A stretch of DNA of 64,000 nt from Clostridium pasteurianum BC1 (lineage in GTDB: Bacteria; Bacillota; Clostridia; Clostridiales; Clostridiaceae), in the NCBI RefSeq assembly GCF_000389635.1, contig NC_021182.1, forward strand, positions 310,001 to 374,000, given 5' to 3'. Shown piece by piece: positions 26,375 through 34,486 of the stretch. The notes under the pieces were generated by a model. It saw only the letters and a list, made by a program, of their open reading frames with translations, had not been told where the DNA came from and ran no database searches. Positions within the stretch are counted from its first letter, which is position 1. The number at the start of each line of letters is the position of its first letter. The translations under genes and the position numbers were made by a program.

Positions 26375-26698
26375 TTGAAGATTGAGCAGCTTTCATTTTT
26401 AAAACCTATTGAAAAAGCTATAAAAAAACAAGAAATATATGATGCAACTATATGTGATAGATGTTGTTGCTGTAAATGTAAATACAGTGTTGAAATTTAT
26501 CCATTTTTAACTACTGAAGAATGTAAAGAAATTAAAGAAGATAGTTGCTTTAATTGTGATGAATGCTACTACTACGGAATGGATAACGAAAATTTAAGTA
26601 GGAATATAGTTAAATTCAAATGTGATAAATTTAGAATGTCAAATTACTATTCAGATCTTGAAGCTAAAACAAAAAGAAGAAACTTTAAGATAATTTAG
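26375..26698 (+). CDS. Cysteine-rich small phage protein, likely metal-binding
   Basis: 107 residues from a TTG start with GAAGGTGA upstream. Cysteines cluster at DRCCCCKCKY and DSCFNCDECYYYG, suggesting one or two zinc sites. No named family recognised. Next to ssb in the replication region. Confidence 0.65.
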   Translation: MKIEQLSFLKPIEKAIKKQEIYDATICDRCCCCKCKYSVEIYPFLTTEECKEIKEDSCFNCDECYYYGMDNENLSRNIVKFKCDKFRMSNYYSDLEAKTKRRNFKII

Positions 26699-26762
26699 TT
26701 TGTGGTAGCTCATAATCAATTTAAAAATGTTTATTTAGATATTGATGAAAGGTGATGAATTT

Positions 26763-26906
26763 ATGACTAATAAAGAAATAGCAGTAATTACTTATAAGAT
26801 ACTGCAAAAACGCAAACATAGAAAGAAACGTTTAGAGTCTAAAGTTACAATGTCACAAATAGATGCTATGGAGAGATCTATGGGAAGAAAATTAGGACAA
26901 ATTTGA
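26763..26906 (+). CDS. Small basic phage protein upstream of ssb
   Basis: 47 residues (MTNKEIAVITYKILQKRKHR...), strongly basic in the middle, with AGGTGA upstream. It ends ten bases before the ssb start. Not recognised. Confidence 0.55.
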   Translation: MTNKEIAVITYKILQKRKHRKKRLESKVTMSQIDAMERSMGRKLGQI

Positions 26907-26916
26907 GGAGGATAAG

Positions 26917-27318
26917 ATGAATAGGGTAGTTTTGATAGGAAGATTAACAAAAGATCCAGAGCTTAAGTTTACTCCTGGTACTGGGTATGCAGTTGCAACA
27001 TTTGCTATAGCAGTGGATAGACGAGTACCTAATAAAGAAGGAGTAAGGGAAGCTGATTTTATTCCTATAGTAATATGGGGAAAGCAAGCTGAATCCACAG
27101 CTAATTATATGAGTAAAGGCAAGCTTGTAGGCATTAGTGGAAGAATACAAACTAGATCCTATGATGCTAAAGATGGCAGTAAGAAATATATAACTGAAGT
27201 AGTTGCTGATGAAATACAATTTCTTGAATGGGGAAAAAAGAATGAAGGTAGTAATCATAATGCTGAATATGAAGCAGCTGGAATAACTCCTGTAGATGAT
27301 GGGGACGTGCCATTTTAG
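26917..27318 (+). CDS. ssb: Single-stranded DNA-binding protein
   Basis: 133 residues. OB-fold with MNRVVLIGRLTKDPELKFTP, FAIAVDR, ADFIPIVIWGKQAE, VGISGRIQTRSYDAKDGSKK, and the acidic tip DDGDVPF that recruits replication partners. GAGGAGG precedes the ATG. It protects single-stranded phage DNA during replication and closes the early operon. Confidence 0.95.
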   Translation: MNRVVLIGRLTKDPELKFTPGTGYAVATFAIAVDRRVPNKEGVREADFIPIVIWGKQAESTANYMSKGKLVGISGRIQTRSYDAKDGSKKYITEVVADEIQFLEWGKKNEGSNHNAEYEAAGITPVDDGDVPF

Positions 27319-27347
27319 CTAGTATAATTATTTGAGTGATAATAAAA

Positions 27348-27374
27348 AAGGTGTTTATTGTAAACACCTTTCCC
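27348..27374 (+). terminator. Terminator after ssb
   Basis: Perfect 10-bp stem AAGGTGTTTA / TAAACACCTT with loop TTG. The T run is weak (TCCCTT). A second hairpin, AATTAGAGAA / TTCTCTAATT, lies at 27377-27414, before the late regulator. Confidence 0.6.
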
Positions 27375-27454
27375 TTAATTAGAGAATTAACCTTGCAAGT
27401 ATCCTTCTCTAATTACATCTATTCTAATTATAACATAAAGGATAGGTGATATTG

Positions 27455-27796
27455 ATGAAAAATATTAAAGAAAATCTTATTTTATATAGAGAAAGAATTT
27501 GTAATATAGAAAATAAAAATATAGAAATAGAAAGCTTACGTATAAGTGGTTTAGATAATAATGATGATTGTATAAAGAATTTAGATATTGAAATAAAGAA
27601 GATGGAACTGGAAAATAAGAAAATAGAGAACATAATAAAAATATTACCTAATAAAGAATATAAAATAATTAAACTTATTTATCTTGAAGGTAAAGGGAAA
27701 AAAGAAGTAGCTGTAGAACTTGATAGAACTCAAAGGCAAATAAATTACAGCATAAATAAAGCAATGCAAATAATGTCAAATAAATTTATGTATTAA
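27455..27796 (+). CDS. Sigma-70 region-4-like late regulator (ArpU-type)
   Basis: 113 residues. The N-terminal two thirds are helical (ILYRERICNIENKNIEIESL), and the C-terminal part has a region-4-type HTH (NKEYKIIKLIYLEGKGKKEV, AVELDRTQRQINYSINKAMQ). Proteins of this size and position in low-GC phages switch on late genes. AGGTGAT supports ATG 27455. Confidence 0.72.
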   Translation: MKNIKENLILYRERICNIENKNIEIESLRISGLDNNDDCIKNLDIEIKKMELENKKIENIIKILPNKEYKIIKLIYLEGKGKKEVAVELDRTQRQINYSINKAMQIMSNKFMY

Positions 27797-28012
27797 TTTT
27801 GTTCTAAAAGTGTCATGTTTTTGGTACTTTTTCGTCAGAAAATTTCCCGAAAATTTCTTACAATTGTCACGCAAATAATGGTAAGATAGTTACATAAATA
27901 AGTAATAAACACAAATAAAGAAGTATATTCCTCATTTTAATTTTAGGAGAAATAAAAAATGTCCACTTTAATGGTTTGGGTGAACTATACACTTTTTTAG
28001 GAGTTGATTTAT

Positions 28013-28357
28013 TTGTTAAATAGGGAACAGGTTAAAAATTTATATTTAGAAGGACTAAATGCTCCGGAAATTGCAAGAAGATTAAATTCTAAAAAGGATG
28101 CTGTTATAAAGTGCATTCAAAGGAATTTTAAAGATTTAAAGCAGCAGCATGATGTTGCAGTAATTCAGAGGCGGGAAGTTTTAAAAGCTGTGAGTTATGA
28201 GGCTAATAGATATATTAGTGATAGTGCCTTTATAAAGAAAAACAGGTCAATTTATAAAACCAACATGAACGGAGATATAGTAATAAATAAAGAAGTTGCT
28301 CCTGTGGTTACATGGGACACACCAAGAAGGCTTGTAAATGAAAATAGATTTATATAG
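28013..28357 (+). CDS. HTH protein of the late-control region
   Basis: 114 residues from a TTG start set by AGGAG at 27999-28003. The N-terminal HTH reads REQVKNLYLEGLNAPEIARR, then LNSKKDAVIKCIQRNF; the C-terminal part (WDTPRRLVNENRFI) is unknown. A strong terminator follows at once. Confidence 0.68.
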   Translation: MLNREQVKNLYLEGLNAPEIARRLNSKKDAVIKCIQRNFKDLKQQHDVAVIQRREVLKAVSYEANRYISDSAFIKKNRSIYKTNMNGDIVINKEVAPVVTWDTPRRLVNENRFI

Positions 28358-28362
28358 AAATT

Positions 28363-28402
28363 AAGAGCTGTTATATTAGCAATAATATAACAGCTCTTTT
28401 TA
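28363..28402 (+). terminator. Strong rho-independent terminator
   Basis: AAGAGCTGTTATATT / AATATAACAGCTCTT stem with a short loop and TTTTT, between the HTH gene and the next small gene. Confidence 0.8.
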
Positions 28403-28427
28403 ATGCATTTTTAAGGAGAGTGAATTT

Positions 28428-28595
28428 ATGAGGATAGGAGATATTCTAAGAGAAAATGATGTTGGTAATTATAATAAACTTATGAAAGTTAGAGATAAAA
28501 AGAAATATAGAGATTTAAATGAATCTGATATAAAAGAATTAATGTCTCATTCTACCTATAGAAGACATAAGGGAGCAATAAAGCAGGTGAGGTAA
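28428..28595 (+). CDS. Small basic phage protein
   Basis: 55 residues (MRIGDILRENDVGNYNKLMK..., ending HKGAIKQVR) with AAGGAGAG upstream. Its TAA overlaps the next ATG by one base, so it is coupled to the recombinase-like gene. Not recognised. Confidence 0.62.
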   Translation: MRIGDILRENDVGNYNKLMKVRDKKKYRDLNESDIKELMSHSTYRRHKGAIKQVR

Positions 28596-29245
28596 TGGAA
28601 GAAAGGATTAGAGAATGGGAAAAAGGAACATCAAGTCCTATTCCACAGCAAAAATACGAGAAGTTTAAAGAAAAATTAGCTGAATGCAGTGAGAAAAACA
28701 AAGAAAGGAATCTAATGCTTTTTATATTAGGTAGGACAATAGGCTACAGGTTAGGAGATCTTGTAGGTCTTACTATAGGGCAAATAAAGGATGCGTTAGA
28801 TAATCAATGTTTTGTTATTCAGGAAAGCAAGCAATATGAACAGTGGAAATCCAATCTTGCAAAGAATCCAGGTAAAAAGAAACCTGCTCCAAGAGAAGCT
28901 CCTATTGGAAGAAATTTAGAGAAATATTTAAGGCAATACTGTAAAAATAAAAAGAGATCAGAATTTGCTTTTAAATCCTGTAAAGGAAATGGAAATGAAC
29001 ATATAAGTCAAAAGTCCTTTAGTGCCATACTTACAGAAGTAGGTAAAAGCATTGGCCTTAAAAATATTTCTGGCCATAGTTTAAGAAAAACATACGCTAC
29101 TAAAATTTATGAAGAATCAGATAAGGATTTAGAACAGGTAAGAGTTGCATTAAATCATCAATCAATAGAAGAAACTAAAAGATATTTAGGTATAAAAGAG
29201 AAGATGAAAATTAATGCGGCACTGATAGCAGATTCGGATATCTGA
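28595..29245 (+). CDS. Short tyrosine recombinase (phage integrase fold)
   Basis: 216 residues covering only the catalytic domain: GYRLGDL with the first arginine, HSLRKTYA with the HxxR pair, LNHQSIEETKRYLG with the later histidine and the nucleophilic tyrosine. The N-terminal core-binding domain is much reduced. The prophage already has a serine integrase at attL, so this gene in front of the packaging genes probably has another role, such as DNA processing or late control. Confidence 0.83.
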   Translation: MEERIREWEKGTSSPIPQQKYEKFKEKLAECSEKNKERNLMLFILGRTIGYRLGDLVGLTIGQIKDALDNQCFVIQESKQYEQWKSNLAKNPGKKKPAPREAPIGRNLEKYLRQYCKNKKRSEFAFKSCKGNGNEHISQKSFSAILTEVGKSIGLKNISGHSLRKTYATKIYEESDKDLEQVRVALNHQSIEETKRYLGIKEKMKINAALIADSDI

Positions 29246-29509
29246 TTTTTTATTTATGCTATTTTAGGTAAAAAATAAAATGGTACTTATTTAAAGGGTT
29301 TATAAAAAATTATTACTAATATAAGAGTCTTAAAAAATATATAAGTAATTCTCACTGTTATTACCGATTCTCAAAGAAATAAAAAAATATCTGTAAAGGT
29401 AGTAGTTTCAATGGATTGAAGGATATTTTATATTTAAAATAAAAAAATAATTATTTTTTAACATTGAGCACAGGTTATAGAGCAAGTGCTAAGTGTTGGG
29501 AGGGAGTAA
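29246..29509. other. Intergenic region before the packaging genes
   Basis: 264 AT-rich bases with no supported frame. Near its end, AGCAC...GTGCT (29466-29493) is an inverted repeat before GGGAGGGAG. It is a plausible site for late-gene control, but I cannot name a promoter. Confidence 0.3.
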
Positions 29510-29983
29510 ATGAGATCGAATGAAGATTTAATAAAAGATAATCTAGAGCTTATAGAATCTATGGTTGAGAAGGGTTCTACAGATAAACAAATAGCTGAAA
29601 AGATAGGAATAGGTTATTCTACTTTCAGAAAATATAAAGCACAAAATGAGGAATTAAAAGCAGCAATGGCACAAGGTAAGGAGAAAAAGAACCAAGCAGT
29701 TGAGCAAGCCTTATATAAATGCTGTACTGGATATTCTTACTATGAAGATGTTGCAACTAAAGTAAAGATAGAAACACTTGCAGATGATGAACAGACGGTT
29801 TTAACTAAAGAGGAAGTTAAGATAAGTAGTGTTAAGAAGTATAAAGGTCCAGACTTAGCAGCACAGAAGTATTGGTTAAATAATAAGGAGAAGACTAAGT
29901 GGAAAGAAGATCCTCACAAAGTAGATAATGATAAGAAGATCACTAAGCTTAAGGAAAGAGAAGTTAATATGAAGTGTGAGTAA
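29510..29983 (+). CDS. HTH protein at the head of the packaging operon, possibly small-terminase-like
   Basis: 157 residues. The N-terminal homeodomain-like HTH reads EKGSTDKQIAEKIGIGYSTF, then RKYKAQNEELK; the basic C-terminus ends in KLKEREVNMK. This gene type often precedes HNH and terminase genes in clostridial phages and resembles DNA-recognition parts of small terminases, but a clear P27-type small subunit lies downstream, so the role is open. GGGAGGGAG upstream. Confidence 0.65.
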   Translation: MRSNEDLIKDNLELIESMVEKGSTDKQIAEKIGIGYSTFRKYKAQNEELKAAMAQGKEKKNQAVEQALYKCCTGYSYYEDVATKVKIETLADDEQTVLTKEEVKISSVKKYKGPDLAAQKYWLNNKEKTKWKEDPHKVDNDKKITKLKEREVNMKCE

Positions 29984-29984
29984 T

Positions 29985-30311
29985 ATGGATAGCTTGGAGT
30001 TAGTGCAATGGATAAGTACTCTTCTAAAGAATAATAACATAAAAGCTTTTTATAATTCTTCCTTGTGGTTACATACAAGAGCTGATGTATTAGAGAGAGA
30101 TCATAATGAATGTCAGAAGTGCAAGGCTAAAGGGTTATTTAGTCCAGCTGATTGTGTACATCATAAGAATCATATTAAAGAACATCCAGAGCTTGCAGTG
30201 GATAAGGAGAACCTTATATCATTATGCAATGAATGTCATAATGAAGAACATCCTGAAAAGTTTTTAAAGTATAGAAGAAAGAAAAAACAATTGAATAAAG
30301 AAAGATGGTAA
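29985..30311 (+). CDS. HNH endonuclease
   Basis: 108 residues with the HNH core CQKC, ADCVHHKNHIKEHPE, NLISLCNECHNEEHPEK, including both CxxC zinc pairs. HNH proteins beside terminases are needed for cos cleavage in HK97-type phages. ATG 29985 follows the preceding stop directly. It lies immediately upstream of the GC-rich cos candidate. Confidence 0.9.
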   Translation: MDSLELVQWISTLLKNNNIKAFYNSSLWLHTRADVLERDHNECQKCKAKGLFSPADCVHHKNHIKEHPELAVDKENLISLCNECHNEEHPEKFLKYRRKKKQLNKERW

Positions 30312-30400
30312 CACCCCCCGGGTCAAAAAAATGAAAAATTTCATGATATGGGAAGAACGGGTAATAAGGGGAGACAAAACAGAAATCTCACGCGTATGAG
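30311..30400. other. Candidate cos region
   Basis: ACACCCCCCGGGTC just after the HNH stop is markedly GC-rich for this DNA. It lies between the HNH and small terminase genes, the usual place for cos in HNH-linked packaging modules. The cut site cannot be set from sequence alone. Confidence 0.4.
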
Positions 30401-30434
30401 GAAAAATTATACGAAAGGAGATGAATAAATAATT

Positions 30435-30743
30435 ATGACAAGTGCAAAAAAAATTAAAGAATCTTTAATTAAGCAACTCGAAAATAAAGGAGCAGATGTA
30501 GATCATTTTCTAAGTTTAGTTGATGATTATGTTTGGTATTTTCAGCAAGAAAAAGCAATGCAAGAAGATATTAAGATTCGTGGACATTCGTATAAAACAA
30601 AGTCAGCATCAGGGTATCCAATTAATAAGGAGAATCCATCGGTTAAAAATGCGATAATGTATAACAAGCAAAAACTTGCAATTCTCAAAGAATTAGGATT
30701 AACTACAGAAAATGTTATAAGTGATGATGATGACGAACTCTAA
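30435..30743 (+). CDS. P27-family terminase small subunit
   Basis: 102 residues (MTSAKKIKESLIKQLENKGA, then HFLSLVDDYVWYFQQEKAMQ, ENPSVKNAIMYNKQKLAILK). The pattern of an N-terminal helix, a conserved NPSVK segment and a LGLT ending matches P27 small terminases, which bind phage DNA and hand it to the large subunit. AAAGGAGATG upstream. It overlaps the large-subunit gene. Confidence 0.82.
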   Translation: MTSAKKIKESLIKQLENKGADVDHFLSLVDDYVWYFQQEKAMQEDIKIRGHSYKTKSASGYPINKENPSVKNAIMYNKQKLAILKELGLTTENVISDDDDEL

Positions 30744-32388
30744 ACTTATACCTGAAATACAAAACTATATTGATTTGGTTCGTAGTGGCAAAATTGAAGT
30801 ATGCAAAGAGCAACTACAATTATGCGACTATATTGAGAATTGCTTTGAAAAAGAAAATTTATTCATTGATGAAACACTGCTTCATAAATATTTGAGTTTA
30901 CAAAAATACTTTCCATTTAAATTAGTTGAATGGGAAGTATTTTGTTTTACGCTGCATAACTGTACTTATTCAAAACCTGGTATTTTAAGATGGCCTGATT
31001 TATTCATTTTAGTTGGTAGAGGTTCAGGTAAAAATGGGTATCTAGCTTTTGAAGATTTTTGCTTGATATCTGAATATAACACAGTGAAAAAATATTATAT
31101 AGATATTTGTGCTAATTCAGAGGAACAGGCTAAAACTTCTTTTGAAGATGTTTATGATGTAATGGAAGAAAATAAAGCCAAATTAAGTAAGCATTTTTAC
31201 TGGAATAAAGAAGTTATTATAAATCTTAAAACAAAATCTAGGCTAATGTTTAGGACTTCTAATGCTAAAACAAAAGATGGTGGAAGACCTGGTAAAGTAG
31301 ACTTTGATGAATACCACCAGTATGAGGATTATAAATCTATTCAAGTTTTTAAAACTGGATTAGGTAAGAAGAAAAACCCCAGGACCACAATTACAACAAC
31401 TAATGGAGATGTAAGAGATGGGCCACTTGATAAATTAATAGCAAGATCTGAAAGAATATTAAATGAGCAGGGTAGTGACAATGGTTTACTGCCCTTTATT
31501 TGTAAGCTTGATGATGAAAAAGAAGTAGATAATCCCCAAATGTGGGATAAAGCTAACCCGTTTTTACACTATAATGAAGAACTCTTTAGAGAAATAGAAA
31601 AAGAATACATTGATTACAAAGAAGATCCAATAAGTAATTCAGCATTCATGACAAAAAGAATGAATATTCCTAAAGGAAATAAAGATGCCGAGGTTACATC
31701 TTGGGAAAATATTTTAGCAACTAATCAAGAAATACCTGATTTAACTGGAGGTACTTGCTTAGCTGGAATCGATTATGCTAAAACTACTGACTTTGTTGTG
31801 GCGGGGCTACTTTTTAAATATAAAGGGAAATATTATTGGATATCTCACACATGGGTATGTAAAAAATGTAATGACTTAGGAAGAATAAAAGTTCCGCTAG
31901 AAGAATGGTCAACTGAAGAAGGAGGAAATCTATTAACTTTTGTTGATGATGTAGAAGTTGCACCAAGTATTCCTGCTATGTGGCTTGCAGAACAGGCACA
32001 AAAATATAATATAACTACCTTAGGAATGGATAACTATAGATATACATTATTAGCAAGAGCATTAAGAGAAGTTGGTTTTGATACAGATAAACAGGGAGCA
32101 AATAATATAAAACTTACTAGACCAAGTAATCAGATGCTTATAGCTCCAACAATAAATAGTTTATTCGTAAATCATAATATTGTATGGGGTGATAATCCGT
32201 TAATGAGATGGTATACAAATAATACTTGTAAGAAGATTGAAGCACATGACAATATGAGTTATGGAAAAATTGAACCTAAGTCAAGAAAAACAGATGGATT
32301 TATGGCTTTTATAGCTGCAATGTGTGCTGGTGGAGTTGAACTAGAGGACAGTGGAGAAACTATTGATTTTGGAGTTTACACATATTAA
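30724..32388 (+). CDS. Terminase large subunit
   Basis: About 554 residues. ATPase domain with Walker A LVGRGSGKNG and Walker B VDFDEYHQ; C-terminal nuclease domain with acidic residues in GIDYAKTTDF, LGMDNYRY and KTDGFMAF. It pumps and cuts DNA into the prohead. It overlaps the small subunit; three ATGs in a row (30724, 30727, 30730) leave the exact start open, with no clear ribosome site, so coupling is likely. Confidence 0.93.
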   Translation: MMMTNSKLIPEIQNYIDLVRSGKIEVCKEQLQLCDYIENCFEKENLFIDETLLHKYLSLQKYFPFKLVEWEVFCFTLHNCTYSKPGILRWPDLFILVGRGSGKNGYLAFEDFCLISEYNTVKKYYIDICANSEEQAKTSFEDVYDVMEENKAKLSKHFYWNKEVIINLKTKSRLMFRTSNAKTKDGGRPGKVDFDEYHQYEDYKSIQVFKTGLGKKKNPRTTITTTNGDVRDGPLDKLIARSERILNEQGSDNGLLPFICKLDDEKEVDNPQMWDKANPFLHYNEELFREIEKEYIDYKEDPISNSAFMTKRMNIPKGNKDAEVTSWENILATNQEIPDLTGGTCLAGIDYAKTTDFVVAGLLFKYKGKYYWISHTWVCKKCNDLGRIKVPLEEWSTEEGGNLLTFVDDVEVAPSIPAMWLAEQAQKYNITTLGMDNYRYTLLARALREVGFDTDKQGANNIKLTRPSNQMLIAPTINSLFVNHNIVWGDNPLMRWYTNNTCKKIEAHDNMSYGKIEPKSRKTDGFMAFIAAMCAGGVELEDSGETIDFGVYTY

Positions 32389-32402
32389 GGAGCGAATCCA
32401 AC

Positions 32403-32558
32403 ATGAAAGTAAAACAGTTAATTGAGAAATTAAAAAGTTTGAATCAGGATAAAGAAATAATTATTAATAGTGATGAAGCTTGTATTAGTAAAATAGATGA
32501 TTTGGGGACAAGTTATTGCATTTTTGGAACAGATGTAATACCAGAAGAGATTGAATAA
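32403..32558 (+). CDS. Small phage protein between terminase and portal
   Basis: 51 residues (MKVKQLIEKLKSLNQDKEII..., ending TDVIPEEIE). AAGGAG upstream, 14 bases after the terminase stop. Small acidic proteins of this kind are common here in clostridial phages; function unknown. Confidence 0.68.
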   Translation: MKVKQLIEKLKSLNQDKEIIINSDEACISKIDDLGTSYCIFGTDVIPEEIE

Positions 32559-32594
32559 ATATCTTTTTTACTTTACATGAAAGGTGGTGAGACA

Positions 32595-33770
32595 TTGAAA
32601 TTTCTAGATTGGGTGAAGGACTTCTTTGGTGTTGACCAAAGTACAGTATATCTTAATCAACAAGCACTAGCCACACAAGAGGTTCAACTTGCCATAGAAG
32701 ATTTTGCTATTTGTATGGCTATTAACTTGGTAGCTAGTGCCATTAGCAAATGTGAATTTAAAACATATTTAAAAGGCAATGAAGTTAAGGGTGATGAATA
32801 TTATTTGTGGAATGTTGAACCTAATGTAAATCAAAATTCAAGCCAATTTCTGCAAGAACTTGTATCAAAATTACTGTATTATAATGAATGCCTTGTACTC
32901 GATATAAACGGTCAGCTTATTATTGCTGATGACTTTTATCAAAATGAATATGCGCTAGTTCCAAATTATTTTACAGATGTAAGCAGAGGAACAATGACTT
33001 TTAATCGTTCCTTTAATATGAATGAAGTTTTATATTTTAAGCTTAGTAATACCGATATAAAACAATTACTTTCTAATTTGATAAAAGGATATAACAATCT
33101 TTTAAATATGGCTATTGGTAAATATAAACGTTCTGGTGGTAGAAAAGGAATTGTAAGACTAAATAAGGCTCCTTCAGGGGATAAAGATTTCCAACAAAAA
33201 ATTGATGACTTATTTAACAATAAGTTTAAAAGCTATTTTGAAGCTGAGAACTCAGTACTTCATTTACCTAATGGATTTGAATATGATGAACAAAATGGTG
33301 AAGGCAGTAAGAAAAGTATAAGTGAAATAACAGATATATCTAATATAACTAAAGAAGCTTTTGAAAGAGTTGCACAGGCGCTTAAAATACCTCCTGCACT
33401 TTTAAGAGGTGATATAGCAGATATAGGAAAAGTAACAGATAACTTTTTAACATTTTGTATAGATCCTATAGTTTCTATGATAGGAGAAGAAACAACGCGA
33501 AAAAGATATGGAAAACAGGCATTTTCACAAGGATCTTATTTAAAAGTAGATACTACATGTATTAAGCATATAGATATATTCTCTATAGCTGAAGCCTTTG
33601 ACAAACTTATTGCAAGTGGAGGCTATAGTATTGATGAACTTAGAATTAAATGTGGTGAAGCACCACTTAATACATGGTGGAGTAAAAAGCATTGGATGAC
33701 TAAAAATTATTCTGATATTCAAGATTTGAAGGGAGGTGATACCAGTGGCAAAACCAATATGGCTGATTAA
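32595..33770 (+). CDS. HK97-type portal protein
   Basis: 391 residues from a TTG start after GGTGGTGAG; an in-frame ATG at 32577 has no ribosome site. Family features: KFLDWVKDFFG start, FAICMAINLVASAISKCEFK, GYNNLLNMAIGKYKRSGGRK, LKIPPALLRG, FLTFCIDPIVSMIGEE. It forms the dodecameric DNA gate at one capsid vertex. It overlaps the protease gene. Confidence 0.92.
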   Translation: MKFLDWVKDFFGVDQSTVYLNQQALATQEVQLAIEDFAICMAINLVASAISKCEFKTYLKGNEVKGDEYYLWNVEPNVNQNSSQFLQELVSKLLYYNECLVLDINGQLIIADDFYQNEYALVPNYFTDVSRGTMTFNRSFNMNEVLYFKLSNTDIKQLLSNLIKGYNNLLNMAIGKYKRSGGRKGIVRLNKAPSGDKDFQQKIDDLFNNKFKSYFEAENSVLHLPNGFEYDEQNGEGSKKSISEITDISNITKEAFERVAQALKIPPALLRGDIADIGKVTDNFLTFCIDPIVSMIGEETTRKRYGKQAFSQGSYLKVDTTCIKHIDIFSIAEAFDKLIASGGYSIDELRIKCGEAPLNTWWSKKHWMTKNYSDIQDLKGGDTSGKTNMAD

Positions 33771-34485
33771 ACAATCTGCACAATCAAATGCTATGGATTT
33801 GTATATCTATGATGATGTAGAAGGAGATAGTACTAACTGGTGGACAGGCGAAACTACTGTAAGTGAAACTTCTGCAAACTATATAAAAAGTCAATTAGAT
33901 GCTGCTATAGATATTCAAAATATTAATATTTATATCAATTCATATGGTGGCGAGGTTAAAGAAGGACTTGCAATTTACAATCAACTTAAAAGACATCCCG
34001 CACAAAAGACAGTATATGTGGACGGTTTTGCATGTTCTATAGCTTCTGTAATTGCTATGGCAGGAGATAAAGTTATTATGGGACCAAATACATTAATGAT
34101 GATACACCACGCTTCTATGGGAGCATGGGGTAATGCTGAGGAACTTAGGAAGGCGGCTAATGATGTTGAAACAATAGATAGTGCCAGTTGTTCAAGCTAT
34201 CTTGCTAAGGCAGGAGATAAATTAACTCCTGAAAAATTAACTGAATTGCTTGATGCTCAGACATGGCTTAATGCAGAACAATGTATTCAATATGGTCTAG
34301 CTGATGAAATAGCAGGTAAAGAAGATCCAGTAATTGTAGCAGCACAACAGAGATTTAAACAATCTATACAGGAACAAATTTTACAGCATAAAAATAAAAC
34401 CAAAGTTCCAGAAAATCTAATTAAGCAAAAAACCAATGCTGAAAAATTAATGGCAGCATTTAAAAAGAATTTGGAGGGAAAATAA
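33745..34485 (+). CDS. ClpP-like prohead protease
   Basis: 246 residues from a GTG start with GGAGGTGAT at 33732-33740. Serine-protease features: YINSYGGEVKEGLAIYN, GFACSIASVIAMAG with the nucleophilic serine, MMIHHASMG with the histidine, and an aspartate in the LTELLDAQTWL region. The C-terminal tail is basic and helical. It matures the capsid, and the next gene is the capsid protein. Overlaps the portal gene by 26 bases. Confidence 0.92.
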   Translation: MAKPIWLIKQSAQSNAMDLYIYDDVEGDSTNWWTGETTVSETSANYIKSQLDAAIDIQNINIYINSYGGEVKEGLAIYNQLKRHPAQKTVYVDGFACSIASVIAMAGDKVIMGPNTLMMIHHASMGAWGNAEELRKAANDVETIDSASCSSYLAKAGDKLTPEKLTELLDAQTWLNAEQCIQYGLADEIAGKEDPVIVAAQQRFKQSIQEQILQHKNKTKVPENLIKQKTNAEKLMAAFKKNLEGK

Positions 34486-34486
34486 T

